In this document: positions 43,011 to 53,699 of the stretch, one piece after another
How positions within the stretch are numbered: the stretch's first letter is position 1
Layout: each line of letters starts with the position of its first letter
Assembly (NCBI GenBank): GCA_027579435.1
Contig: JANBPK010001212.1
Location: forward strand, 22,730 to 86,729
Direction: 5' to 3'
DNA from: Candolleomyces eurysporus
Taxonomy: Eukaryota > Basidiomycota > Agaricomycetes > Agaricales > Psathyrellaceae
Length of the DNA: 64,000 bases
The notes under the pieces: model-generated
Database searches by the model: none
What the model saw: only the letters and a program-made list of their open reading frames with translations
What the model was told of the DNA's origin: nothing
Made by a program: the position numbers and the translations under genes

Positions 43011-44007
43011 ATTCTGAGAGGTAAACCAATCTTCAGAGTCAAGTTCGTTGAGCAAATGGCCCTTTTCGATGTTGGAAAGGGAGTTGAACATGGAACGGAT
43101 GAAGTGGCGTTTACTAACGCGAGGTTTCGAGCAATCGCGAGAAAGGTGTCCTTCACTATCGCAATTGTAGCACTTCAACGGTTGTACAGGAGTGGGGGGG
43201 AAGGGGAGAAGGAGGAGGAGTTGGGTCGTCGTCCTCGTAAGACATAGAGGTACCAGTGACATATGCCAGGTCGCGAGAGTTGCGATCACGTTCAACGGCA
43301 GCCGTCTTCCACTGTTCGTAGGTCTTCAGTTCAGTTTCGATTCTGTAGGTTTGGTAGATGTTGGCCAGGAGTGTAGGGTTTAAGTTCCGTTTGAGGATGG
43401 CAATTAGAGCGGCGTCGTTGTATTCGGAGTGATGACGATGGGTGTCGAATTTCGTAAAGAATTCTTCGGCGGATTTTGACCCTTGCTTCAAGCTTTCCAG
43501 TTCGCGTTGGGCCTGATCCATAAGGTTCGTAGAGGGGAATGAGGTACGTATCTCCTTTTCAAAGTCATCCCACGTCTCCCACGTCTTTTCTCCTTTCAAA
43601 ACCCTTCCGATGATGTTGTCCTTAAATTGTCCAGCGTGATCTCCGGTGAACTTCGAGAATGCATAGCGAATCTTGGCGTCGACAGAGCTGTAGCGATCTT
43701 TGTCAGCTGCGAAGACGAGAGCGAGTTCATTGAAAAAACGGTTGATTGTCGTCGGAGCGCCGTCCCAGAGGTTTGCTTCGGAGACCTTTGGAGGTTTGGG
43801 AGAGCGAGAAGCGGGGCTAGGGGTGTTCGAGGCAGAAGAAATCGCGGTCAGTGCAGCCTTGACCTGTTCAGCGACCATTGCTTTGATGACGTCTTGAGTT
43901 TGTTGGACATCGCGGTCGACGAGCTGTTGGACAAGGGCGGTCAGGGTGTCGATGTTGACCTGAGTAGAGCTGGTGGCAGGCGTGTCCAAGTTTCTGGCGG
44001 GAGGCAT
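43008..44007 (-). CDS. Gag polyprotein with CCHC zinc knuckle, one frameshift
   Basis: From ATG 44007 (MPPARNLDTPATSS) the frame runs through a coiled-coil-like region (LTALVQQLVDRDVQQTQDVI) and a typical retrotransposon Gag core: WDGAPTTINRFFNELALVFA, WETWDDFEKEIRTSF, AQRELESLKQGSKSAEEFFT, ILKRNLNPTLLANIYQTY. After a G7 run at 43194-43200 (C7 on the coding strand) the next frame continues with CYNCDSEGHLSRDC, a CCHC knuckle, and ends SEDWFTSQN. Total about 332 aa once joined. The shift may be a homopolymer miscall, a mutation or programmed slippage. An upstream in-frame ATG at 44112 would fall in the leader. Confidence 0.85.
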
Positions 44008-44330
44008 GTTGACAATAGTGGGTCCACGCAAGGATCGAGTGATGACAAAGGGCAACCAAAAGGGGTAGGAGAGGTTCCAGATATGGACGAGGTAAAGATG
44101 AGACGAGAACAAAGGTTCGGGTGTAATGAGAGAGGTTCAACAGTAGAGGGTGATCAAAAGACGAGTATAGTAAATCGAAGTAGGGTCACGACGGTTCTAC
44201 CGCGTAGAGTCAGGAGATGACAGGGATATTCCAAAAGATAGAGCAAGCTCTAAAATCCAGATAGGACGTCGGCAATGAGAAAAGACAAGAGATTCGGTCA
44301 ATAGACGAGTGAAAGGTAGTCTCGTTCTTA

Positions 44331-44549
44331 TGTCAGGAATCTAGTGAGACTCGTGTATAGACCAGAACGAGACTGGGGTTCTACGGTACAGACGGTAGGG
44401 TATAAATACGAAAGGTAGGGAGGCGGACTATGGTGGATGACTATGAAGGGTAAGAGTGAGGCTAACAGAAGGAGGCGAACGGGGAAGGATAGGGATGACG
44501 AGAGTAGGACGAGTGAAGAATATGGATGACGAGCGGTGATATCGTAACA
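44331..44549 (-). repeat. LTR, 219 bp (5' LTR of the gag-only element)
   Basis: Matches 42398-42616 base for base as far as I can compare. It is followed by the target duplication TCCAG at 44550-44554. It holds GGGTATAAATACG, a TATA-like sequence, on the plus strand, i.e. antisense to gag. Confidence 0.92.
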
Positions 44550-45045
44550 TCCAGCAAGGATCTTGAGGACCTTCGCGACTTTATAACTTCCCCGGAAGTC
44601 TCCCTACGCTGGATCTCTATTAGCAGCAAGATACTTCCAATGGATGAAGTGCATTTCTCCTATCCCATGTTCCGAAATGCCACACATGTGGAATTGTTGT
44701 GGGGAAAAGAGGGCAATGAACCGGACGAAGTACGCTGGGCCACGCTGCGGCACCTCCCTTTCCTGACTCATCTATCCGTTTACTGCCCATCCTATATGGT
44801 GGGCTGTGGCCGATGGGTCAGAGAGACTGTGGCATGCCTTGAGGATTGAAAGGATATTCGTGGCCTATTTTTCATGATTAATCAGGATTGCCTTGACACG
44901 GGTGGTGAAGACATCGGGGGACTTGGTAGAGTCGCCATGATTGACATCTTCAACGATCCTACAAAGGGTTTCCAATTTCTTTTGATCCTGAATAATCAGA
45001 TTGCGGTATAGAATGGGCTCGGTCCTTGATAATTATGACAAATTG

Positions 45046-45960
45046 ACGGGTCCTTTCTGCCAACTTCACAGCGGTGAACCCGGGCTGATGCTTAAGGTTA
45101 GATAGGGCTCTCAAACGGCGTTCAGCCAAAAGGCTTTCTACTTTTGTACTAATCCTTTGACTTGCACAACAAGCAACGAAAATTGGGCGCGTTACGCGTT
45201 ACAGGTGCCTAGGCGCCTATCTACAGATTGTTACAGTATACTTCCCCTGATCAGCGATCACGAATTGGGTGCAACCCCATCGACAAGCCTGATTGACAAC
45301 TACCAGGGGTGTATTGCACGCGACAGGATCCACAAACGTCTCTCCTCTAGCGCTGGATGTGGATTCCTGGTTTAGTGCATTTGCGAATAGATAGGGTCTT
45401 AACCACAAATCTAACTACCTGTGGAGCTTGTTGGCAAGCATCCGCGGCCTTCACTATCATTGGTTCCTTGACATGGACTCTGTCAATTGCAATAGGTATA
45501 GCTTTGAGTTTCTTCCCTCATGAAGCTACTCCCGAGAAGAACGAGCTGTGCGCAGTGATGGCCCGACCTGATCATGATTGGTTGTCACTCAAAGACTATT
45601 ATTCATCTGACAGAGCTTGGAAAAAAATCCAGGCATCACATTATTACACATCTCATGATGAGGATGAGCTGAGATCGTCGTTTTCTATATATTTTGGAAG
45701 GGATTAGGCAGTATGGAGGAGACGCACGAGAGTGCTTTCGGCCTGAGTGCTGTTGGTTGCCAAGTCTTCCGTACCGCATTTGGGCGACGATCAATTAATT
45801 TAATTGTCTCCGAATCTGCTTTGGAATGTAGGAGATACTACGGGATCTTTCTCCTGCTCTCCCATCAGAGCGATCAGTGTCAGCGGAAATGCTATGAATT
45901 GCATAGCTATATAAGCAAGCGAGAATGAGGTAGTAGATCAACACCTCTCGGACTCGGGTC
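45046..45960. other. Upstream region of 7-TM gene 1
   Basis: Nearly the same sequence occurs at about 49160-50103. A stretch that reads MWIPGLVHLRIDR..FPHEATPEKNELCAVMARPD is open here to 45705, but in the second copy a 12-nt deletion and a new stop appear, so it is probably not coding. It should contain the promoter and leader of the 7-TM gene. Confidence 0.5.
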
Positions 45961-47322
45961 ATGGCAGCAGCAATGGATGAAGATAGGTGGCAACACCTGA
46001 TCACGTCAGAGGCTCGAGTCATGTATGCAAATCTTACCCTGACCATGGTGGAAGTTGGTATGTCAATTTCTATATATATGTGGACCACACAAGTCAATGC
46101 TCAGTATGCTCCCAACGGTTCCAGGTATCCATCTGTTCATGGCGCTATATGGTCTCTCAGTTTTCCTAGAGACGCCAGAGCCTCTTAGGAAGGGCCGAAA
46201 GAGATACATAGCAGTCAGTTTTGTGTTAACAACTTTAAAAGCCCTCACCGCGTCGCTTGACATGGCGCATTACTTCCAAACACTTTTCAAATCCACCTCA
46301 ACGGATCATTGGCATGAACTATTCCATGGCTCTTACAGAGATTGGAAGTATTTGACTAGCACCGCGAGCCTTGGGTTGGTTATTATAATCGGTAATGCAC
46401 TGCTGGTGAGTGCGGTAGCCTGATTTTTTCCAGCCGTCGGCTAGAAAGGCTTACGGGTTGTTGTTTGCCGCAGGTGTATCGCTGTTATAAAGTTTGCGTG
46501 GAATATTGGTGGGTGACAATCCTCCCCATGATGACGTCCCTGTCTGCTCTAGGTCTGTGTCATGTCCGGTCCAAGTGCACTTTATGCTGATTAAATCGCC
46601 TGGAATCACAACGCATAGTTTTCTACTTTGTGTCGTATTACTCAACCGGCAGCGATATTGGTCTCATCTATTCAGTTGTCTCCACCCTGCTCACTGTTTT
46701 AACCAACATCATTGTCACCGCTTTGATCACGATCCGCCTTCTTCGTGCAAGGCGGACCCTGGAAAAGCTCCTGCCATCAGCAGATGTGCGAGTCTACACT
46801 GGGGTGATTGCGATTCTAATCGAGTCCGCTGCTCCTCTCACCATCTTCGGCATCATTACCAGTGCAATGAAACTGGCTCCTTCTCAAGATTCCAGAGGAA
46901 GGATGATCTGCGGCATTTTGTTCGACAGCCTTTTCTACTCATTCTGCGTGAGTTGGCTAATTGAGTCCTTCCCATCGATGCTGATTTGTTGACTTTACTA
47001 AAAGGCATTATCGCCACACATGATCATATTCCGCGTTACAACTGGCCGCTCCTTCACCAACCTCCCCTTAGCCAAGGACGGTGTCGTCACCAACCCGATT
47101 CAATTTGCCCACCGAACTGCCGAATCATCTTTCCTGCAGTCGGCGTTGAATCGCGAGTTTGGGCAAAACGGTGGTGCTGAAACCGAACAAGGACTGGATT
47201 CCGGTGTTGGTGAACTTGCTAGTCAGACCCGGACGTCTATTATTCACGTCGCGCGGGAGAAGTGGAACGACGGTGGGAGGTCGAGAAGGCCGGGTAGAGA
47301 TTTGAATATATTCTCGGGCTAG
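45961..47322 (+). CDS. Fungal seven-transmembrane protein, copy 1
   Basis: join(45961..46057,46125..46405,46474..46552,46619..46947,47005..47322), 367 aa, all phases consistent. Seven hydrophobic segments are visible: GIHLFMALYGLSVFL, AVSFVLTTLKALTASLDMAH, STASLGLVIIIGNALLVYRC, WWVTILPMMTSLSALVFYFV, LIYSVVSTLLTVLTNIIVTA, YTGVIAILIESAAPLTIFGI and LFDSLFYSFCALSPHMIIF. The motif RRTLEKLLPS..VRVYTGVIAILIESA is typical of a large family of uncharacterised 7-TM proteins of Agaricomycetes. A hydrophilic C-terminal tail of ~85 residues is probably cytosolic. The donor of intron 3 (GTCTGT) is weak. Ligand and function are unknown. The gene lies between two minus-strand F-box relics. Confidence 0.82.
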
Positions 47323-48239
47323 CCTTGCAGTTGTATCTCTATGCCTATTGTTGTATTTATGTGTTATCCGCTCACCATCAGGCGGTAACACCGCCACGCT
47401 GCGCGATGTGCCTGGCATCTCGCCGAGCACAAAACTTCAAATTTTGACGTACCTACCTATCTAGCTATGCACCATTCCCATCGTCATTGACCAGCCACTC
47501 AAAATGCCTCCCGCCCACCACGAAGCTTGACATTTGGGGGCGGACCGAGTGCCTTATTGCCACTAATGCAGTATATCGGCCGTAGAGCGTGAAATGAGGG
47601 TATATTCAGGATTAACGCAGGATGGGGACGAGAAGATGGGGGAGGCAAGAAACGCAAACAGCCCAGCTCGCTCAATTGTTACTCCAACTCGAAATTTGAT
47701 CGCGTTGATCGACAGTCGTCGGACCAAAGGCTCATATCTATTCCCCCTTTTTTCTAATTTCGTCTGTTTCCTTTCGTTTTATATAAGTAACAATGTTTGA
47801 ATGGATTCTTGGGTTCTGGCAGACAGCGTGTGCGTGTGCGACTGAGTTGACTATATATGTAGATACGAATTTAATGCTGCGCACGCAGGTGGTTGTTGCG
47901 CTCATGATTGGAATCCTCGCCCTATGCCTTTTCCTGTCCTTCCGGCCTTCTAGGCTACCCTTCCTCGCAGAAGGTGGGACCTCCATTGCACTCCTGGGGT
48001 ACAGCAGCTTCTTCTACCTTTCTCCTGGAGGATCAATTCTTTGCCCCTGCTCGCTGACACCCGTTTCTAACCAAAGGTCCCTCTGCTGTGTAGTGACGGT
48101 ACTTCCTCATTCGGAGGTTCACGCCTTTGACGTAGCATGCTTCGAGGTGTCATTCCATCTCAAAGTCGAATTCGAGTTGATTCAAAAATTTCAATGCTTT
48201 CTTTCCTGTGTTATGGGCGGTGAAGAAGATTCTATTTGA
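47323..48239. other. 3' flank of 7-TM gene 1 and downstream flank of B2
   Basis: 47780-47905 is another copy of the block first seen at 41548-41670. 48060-48235 is a minus-strand copy of the F-box 3' module (LEFDF..-type, partly decayed). No gene is seen. Confidence 0.5.
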
Positions 48240-49172
48240 TCAAGCCGCTGAGCTACCATTCTGGAGGGGTATACGCAGTTGTGATGCGTTTAATTCGTGA
48301 AGCGAAAAACACGGGATTCTAGGCTCACCTGCGTTTCTCTTTCACGATGCCGTTCCTCGATGAATTCTTCAGCAAGCGTCCAAAGGGCTTTCTCAACCGG
48401 GACACCTGCCCAGTCTTGGACTGCGTCTAGGTGGGAGCGAAGAATTGGATGCAGGTGGCATAATGATAGCACAGAGTTTGGTCCCTCCATGTACCCCACT
48501 TCCACTCGGCTGTCAACGTCCCCATCTTGGATCGCCTTGAGCCCTTTAAACTCTGCGTTCGTATCGCGGAAGTAGGATAAGGGGCGAATCCAGAGAACAA
48601 ATATCCGAAGGGAGCGACGGCACAGATCCACGGTCTCTCTGACCCATCGGCCACAGCCCACCATAAAGGATGGGCAGTAAACGGATAGATGAGTCAGGAA
48701 AGGGAGGTACCGCAGCGTGGCCCAGCGTACTTCATCCGGTTCATCACCCTCCTTTCTTCACAACAATTCCACATATGCGGCATTTCGGAACATGGGATAG
48801 GAGAAATGCACTTCACCCATCGGAAGTGTCTTGTTGCTAATAGAGATGCAGCGTAGGGAGACTTCCCGGGAATTTATAAAGTCGCGAAGGTCCTCAAGAT
48901 CCTTGCTGGATGGCGCCACGCCGGGCCAGTTAGGATCCAGTGGATTATTCCACAATGCCAGCATTTCAACCTTGTGGCATGCCTTGAGGATTGAAAGGAT
49001 ATTTGTGCCCTATTTTTCACGATTAATCAGGATCACGATTGCCTTGACACGGGTGGTGAAGAAATCGGGGGACTTGGTAGAGTCGCCATGGTTAACATCT
49101 TCAACGATCCTACAAGGGTTTCCAATTTCTTTTGATCCTGAATAATCAGAGTGCGGTATAGAATGGGCTCGG
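48240..49172 (-). pseudogene. Array F-box-like copy B2, exon 1 missing, stop and frameshift
   Basis: The mini-exon NGSSAA is at 48240-48260 and exon 2 at 48329 to about 49172. An in-frame TGA replaces the Trp of VELLW near 48770. One base is missing in the KKLENLC segment near 49115 (ACAAGGGTTTCC against ACAAAGGTTTTCC in B3). In the C-terminal block GKDFW has become EKALW. The sequence that should hold exon 1 is replaced by 7-TM gene upstream DNA, exactly as in B1, so the truncation predates their duplication. Confidence 0.85.
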
Positions 49173-50103
49173 TCCTTGATAATTATGACCAATTGACGGG
49201 TCCTTTCTGCCAACTTCACAGCGGTGAACCCGGGCTGATGCTTAAGGTTAGATAGGGCTCTCAAACAGCGTTCAGCCAACAGCCTTTCTACTTTTGTACT
49301 AATCTTTTGACTTGCACAACAAGCAACGAAAATTGGGCGCGTTACGCGTTACAGGTGCCTAGGCGCCTATCCACAGATCGTTACAGTATACTTCCCCTGA
49401 TCAGCGATTACGAATTGGGTGCAACCCCATCGACAAGCCTGATTGACAACTACCAGGGGTGTAATGTACGCGACAGGATCCACGACGTCTCTCCTCTAGC
49501 GCTGGATGTGGATTCCTGGTTTAGTGCATTTGCGAATAGATAGGGCCTCGACCACAAATCTAACTACCAGTGGAGCTTGTTGGCAAGCATCCGCGGCCTT
49601 CACTATCATTGGTTCCTTGTCAATTGCAAAAGGTATAGCTTTGAGTTTCTTCCCTCATGAAGCTACTCCCGAGAAGAACGAGCTGTGCGCAGTGATGGCC
49701 CGACCTGATCATGATTGGTTGTCACTCAAAGACTATTTTTCATCTGACAGAGCTTAGAAAAAAATACAGGCATCACATTATTACACATCTCGTGATGAAG
49801 ATGAGCTGAGATCGTCGTTTTCTATATATTTTGGAAGGGATTAGGGAGTATGGAGGAGACGCACGAGAGTGCTTTCGGCCTGAGTGCTGTTGGTTGCCAA
49901 GTCTTCCGTACCGCATTTGGGCGACGATCAATTAATTTAATTGTCTCCGAATCTGCTTTGGAATGTAGGAGATACTACGGGATCTTTCTCCTGCTCTCCC
50001 ATCAGAACGATCAATGTCAGCGGAAGTGCTATGAATTGCATAGGTATATAAGCAAGTGAGAATGAGCTCGAGGTAGTAGATCAACGCTTCTCGGACTCGG
50101 GTC
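49173..50103. other. Upstream region of 7-TM gene 2
   Basis: Duplicate of 45046-45960 with a 12-nt deletion near 49620 and scattered substitutions. No gene is called. Confidence 0.5.
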
Positions 50104-51449
50104 ATGGCAGCAACAATGGATGAAGATAGGTGGGAACACCTACTCACGTCAGAGGCTCGAGCCTTGTATGCAAATTTTACCCTGACCATGGTGGAAGTTG
50201 GTATGTCAATTCTATATATATGTGGACCACACAAGCTAATGCTCAGTATGCTCCCAACGGTTCCAGGTATCCATCTGTTCATGGCGCTATACGGTCTCTC
50301 AGTTTTCCTAGAGACGCCAGAGCCTCTTAGGAAGGGCCGAAAGAGATACATAGCAGTCAGTTTTGTGATAACAACTTTAACCGCCCTCACCGCGTCGCTT
50401 GACATGGCAAATTACTTCCAAACACTTTTCAAATCCACCTCAACGGATCATTGGCATGAACTATTCCATGGCTCTTCCAGAGATTGGAAGTATTTGACTA
50501 GCAGTGCGAGCATTGGGTTGGTTATTATAATCGGTGATGCACTGCTGGTGAGTGCGGTAGCCTGATTTTTTCCAGCCATCGGCTAGAAAGGCTCACAGGT
50601 TGTTGTTTGCTGCAGGTGTATCGCTGTTATAAAGTTTGCGTGGAATATTGGTGGGTGATAATCCTCCCCATGATGACGTCCCTGTCTGCTCTAGGTCTGT
50701 GACATGTCCGGTCCAAGTACACTTTATGCTGATTAAATCGCCCGGAATCACAACGCATAGTTTTCTACTTTGTGTCGTATTACCCAAACGGCAGCGATAC
50801 TACTCTCATCTATTCACTCGTCTCCACCCTGCTAACTGTTTTAACCAACATCATTGTCACCGCTTTGATCACAATCCGCCTTCTTCGTGTAAGGCGGACC
50901 CTGGAAAAGCTCCTGCCATCAGCGGATGTGCGAGTCTACACTGGGGTGATTGCGATTTTAATCGAGTCCGCTGCTCCTCTCACCATCTTTGGCATCATTA
51001 CCGGTGTAATGCGACTGGTAGAAGTCGCTACTTCTCAAGATTCCGGAGGGACGATAGTCTGCAGCCTTTTGTTCGAAAGCCTTTTCTACTCATTCTGCGT
51101 GAGTTGGCTAATTGAGTCCTTCCCATTGATGCTGATTTGTTGACTTTACTAAAAGGCATTATCGCCACACATGATCATATTCCGCGTTACAACTGGCCGC
51201 TCCTTCACCAACCTCCCCTTAACCAAGGACGCTGTCCTCACCAACCCGATTCAATTTGCCCACCGAACTGCTGAATCATCTTTCCTGCAGTCGGCGTTGA
51301 ATCGCGAGTTTGGGCAAAACGGTGGTGCTGATACCGAACAAGGACTGGATTCCTGTGTCGGTGAACTTGCTAGTCAGACCCGGACGTCTATTATTCACGT
51401 CGCGCGGGAGAAGTGGAACGACGGTGGGGATGTCGAGAGGGCCGGGTAG
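50104..51449 (+). CDS. Fungal seven-transmembrane protein, copy 2
   Basis: join(50104..50200,50267..50547,50616..50694,50761..51098,51156..51449), 362 aa, all phases consistent. All five exons of copy 1 are kept with the same boundaries. Exon 4 is nine bases longer (GVMRLVEVATSQDSGGTIVC against SAMKLAPSQDSRGRMIC). The C-terminus differs because of an indel in the last codons, ending GGDVERAG rather than the longer PGRDLNIFSG tail. Preservation of frame across 5 exons, including a compensated 9-nt difference in a loop, argues that both copies encode protein. The start codons of the two copies are 4143 bp apart. Confidence 0.82.
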
Positions 51450-52454
51450 AGATTTGAATATATTCCTGAGCTAGCCTTGCAATTGTATCTCTATGCCTAT
51501 CCTTGTATTTATGTGTTATCTATCATAATGCCAGGTGTTATCCGCACCTCACCATCAGGTGGTAACACCGTCATGCTGCGCGATGTGCCTGGCATCCCAC
51601 CGAGCACAAAACTTCAAATTTTGAAGTACCTACCTATCTAGATATGCACCTTTCCCATCGTCGTTGACCAGTCACTCAAAATGCTTCCCCTTCACCACCT
51701 CGCATTCTTGTCACAATACAGCCTCCCGCCCACCACGAAGCTTGACATTCGGGGGCGGACCGAGTGTCTTATTGGCACTAATACAATATATCGGCCGTGG
51801 AGCGTGAAATGAGGTATATTCAGGATCAACGCAGGATGGGGACGAGAAGATGAGGGAGGCAAGAAACGCAAACAGCCCAGCTAGCTCAATCGTTACTCCA
51901 ACTTGAAATTTGATCGCGTTGATCGACGATCGTCGGACCAAAGGCTCATATATCNTTTTCTTCCCCCTTTTTTCTCTTTTCGTCTGTTTCCTTTCATTTT
52001 ATAAGTAACAACGTTTGAATACATTCCTGGGTTCTGGCAGACAGCGTGTGCGTGTGCGACTGAGTTGACTATATATGTATATACGAATTTAATACTGCGC
52101 ACGCAGGTGGTTGTTGCGCTCATTGGAATCTTCGCCCTATGCCTTTTCCTGTCCTTCCGGCCTTCTAGACTACCCTTCCTCGCAGAAGGTGGGACCTCCA
52201 TCGCACTCCTGGGGTACAGCAGCTTCTTCTACCTTTCTCCTGGAGTACCAATTCTTTGCCCGTGCTCGCTGACACCCATCTCTAACCAAAGGTCCCTCTG
52301 CTGGGTAGTGACGGTACTTCCTCGTTCGGAGGTTCACGCCTTTGACGTAGCATGCTTCGAGGTGCCATTCCATCGCAAAGTCGAATTCGAGTTGATTCAT
52401 AAATTTCAATGCTTTCTTTCCTGTGTTATGGGCGGTGAAGAAGATTCTATTTGA
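51450..52454. other. 3' flank of 7-TM gene 2 and downstream flank of B3
   Basis: 52003-52125 is a further copy of the 41548-41670 block. At 52290-52450 on the minus strand the F-box 3' module reads LKFMNQLEFDFAMEWHLEAC, then VNLRTRKYRHYPAEGPLV. An N lies at 51955 before four T. No other gene is seen. Confidence 0.55.
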
Positions 52455-53577
52455 TCAAGCCGCTGAGCTACCATTCTGGAGGGTATACGCAGTTGTGATG
52501 CGTTTAATTCGTGAAGCGAAAAACACGGGATTCTAGACTCACCTGTGTTTCTCTTTGACGATGCCGTTCCTCGATGAATTGTTCAGCAAGAGTCCAAAAG
52601 TCTTTCCCAACCGGAGCACCTGCCCAGTCTTGGACTGCGTCCGGGTAGGAACGAACAATTGGATGCAAGTGGCAGCATGATAGCACAGAATTTGGTTCCC
52701 CCATGTACGCCACAACCACTCGGTTGTCAACGTCCCCATCTTGGATCGCCTTGAGCCCTTCAAATTCTGCGTTCGTCACATCGAAGAGGTAGGATAAGGG
52801 GTGAATCCAGAGAATAAATATCTGAAGGGAGCGAGGGCACAGATCCACAGTCTCTCTGACCCATCGGCCACAGCCCACCATAAAGGATGGGCAGTGAACG
52901 GATAGATGTGTCAGGAAAGGGAGGCATCGCAGTGTGGCCCAGCGTACTTCATCCGGTTCATCGCCCTCCCTTTCCCACAACAATTCCACATGTGTGGCAT
53001 TTCGGAACATGGGGTAGGAGAAATGCACTTCACCCATCGGAAGTATCTTGCTGATAATAGAGATCCAGCGTAGGGAGACTTCCGGGGAACTTATAAAGTC
53101 GCGAAGGTCCTCAAGATCCTTGCTCAATGGCCGCCCCCAGTTAGGATCCAGTGGATCATCCCACAATGCCAGCATTTCGACCTTGTGGCATGCCTTGAGG
53201 ATTGAAAGGATATTCGTGGCACATTTTTCATGATCAATGAGAATCACGATTGCCTTGACACGGTTGGCGAAGAAATCGGGGGACTTTGTAGAGTCGCCAT
53301 GATTGACATCTTCAACGATCCTACAAAGGTTTTCCAATTTCTTTTGATTCTGAATAATAAGACTGCGGTATAGAATGGGCTCGGTCCTTGATAGTTGTGA
53401 TGGGTATTTGACCTGCGCATGGGAGCGTAGCACTCACCAGGCATTGACCTCTCTTGATACTAAAGCGCAAGAGCGGCCTGTTTCTTGATCTAGCTCTGCG
53501 GCGAGTTCGAAGACCAGTCGAGCGACATCTTCGGGGAAATCTGAGAAGCAGAAACTTTGGATGGGGTTTGGGCCCAT
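52455..53577 (-). CDS. Array F-box-like protein B3
   Basis: complement(join(52455..52475,52543..53386,53438..53577)), 334 aa, open throughout. Exon 1: MGPNPIQSFCFSDFPEDVAR, then LVFELAAELDQETGRSCALV. Body: TEPILYRSLIIQNQKKLENL, ILSILKACHKVEMLALWD, VSLRWISIISKILPMGEVHF, FRNATHVELLWEREGDEPDE, GCGRWVRETVDLCPRSLQIF, VGKDFWTLAEQFIEER. Mini-exon: NGSSAA. This is the intact relative of the broken B1 and B2 and the reference for defining their defects. It lies head-to-head with the second decayed proline-rich gene. Confidence 0.82.
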
Positions 53578-53650
53578 TATGTGGTCTTTGGCCTCGATGT
53601 GGTTGTCAAGGTGAAGATTGAGGTTCGCCACCTATCGTAGAGTCATCGTG

Positions 53651-53679
53651 GGCCCCAAGTTTTCAGGCGCCGACTGAAA
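53651..53679 (-). promoter_or_regulatory. Array promoter block of copy B3
   Basis: On the minus strand CTTTCAGTCGGCGCCTGAAA then ACTTGGGGCC. The second core is GGGGCC. It is shared between B3 and the divergent proline-rich relic. Confidence 0.45.
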
Positions 53680-53699
53680 GGATCAAGCAGAGGTCAGGT

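Larger units (their letters stand above)
42398..44549 (-). mobile_element. Non-autonomous, gag-only LTR retrotransposon
   Basis: A 2152-bp element with two 219-bp LTRs and the 5-bp target duplication TCCAG at 42393-42397 and 44550-44554. The uninterrupted target (CCATCCAGCAAGG) is present in B2. It encodes Gag only; there is no protease, reverse transcriptase, RNase H or integrase between the LTRs, so mobility must depend on a partner element in trans. A candidate polypurine tract adjoins the 3' LTR. I could not identify a convincing primer-binding site next to the 5' LTR. The Gag type suggests the Ty3/Metaviridae lineage. The apparent LTR identity indicates a recent insertion. Confidence 0.9.
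41935..45045 (-). pseudogene. Array F-box-like copy B1, inverted, transposon-split, exon 1 missing
   Basis: Pieces in window order: mini-exon NSGSAT (41935-41955, minus); the C-terminal part of exon 2 (42029-42333, minus; GKDFWTLAEEFIDERHRQRD); a segment now reading on the plus strand (42334-42397) that is cut by an LTR element; the rest of that plus-strand segment (44550-44835; SKDLEDLRDFITSPEVSLRW, FRNATHVELLWGKEG, CGRWVRET); then the N-terminal part of exon 2 on the minus strand (44836 to about 45045). Exon 1 is absent. The internal part is thus inverted relative to B2 and B3, and carries the transposon. Confidence 0.88.

Noticed and set aside
45357..45707. 116-aa ORF upstream of 7-TM gene 1
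   Set aside because: The second copy has a 12-nt deletion and a premature stop, and the start context does not fit an extra exon of the 7-TM gene.
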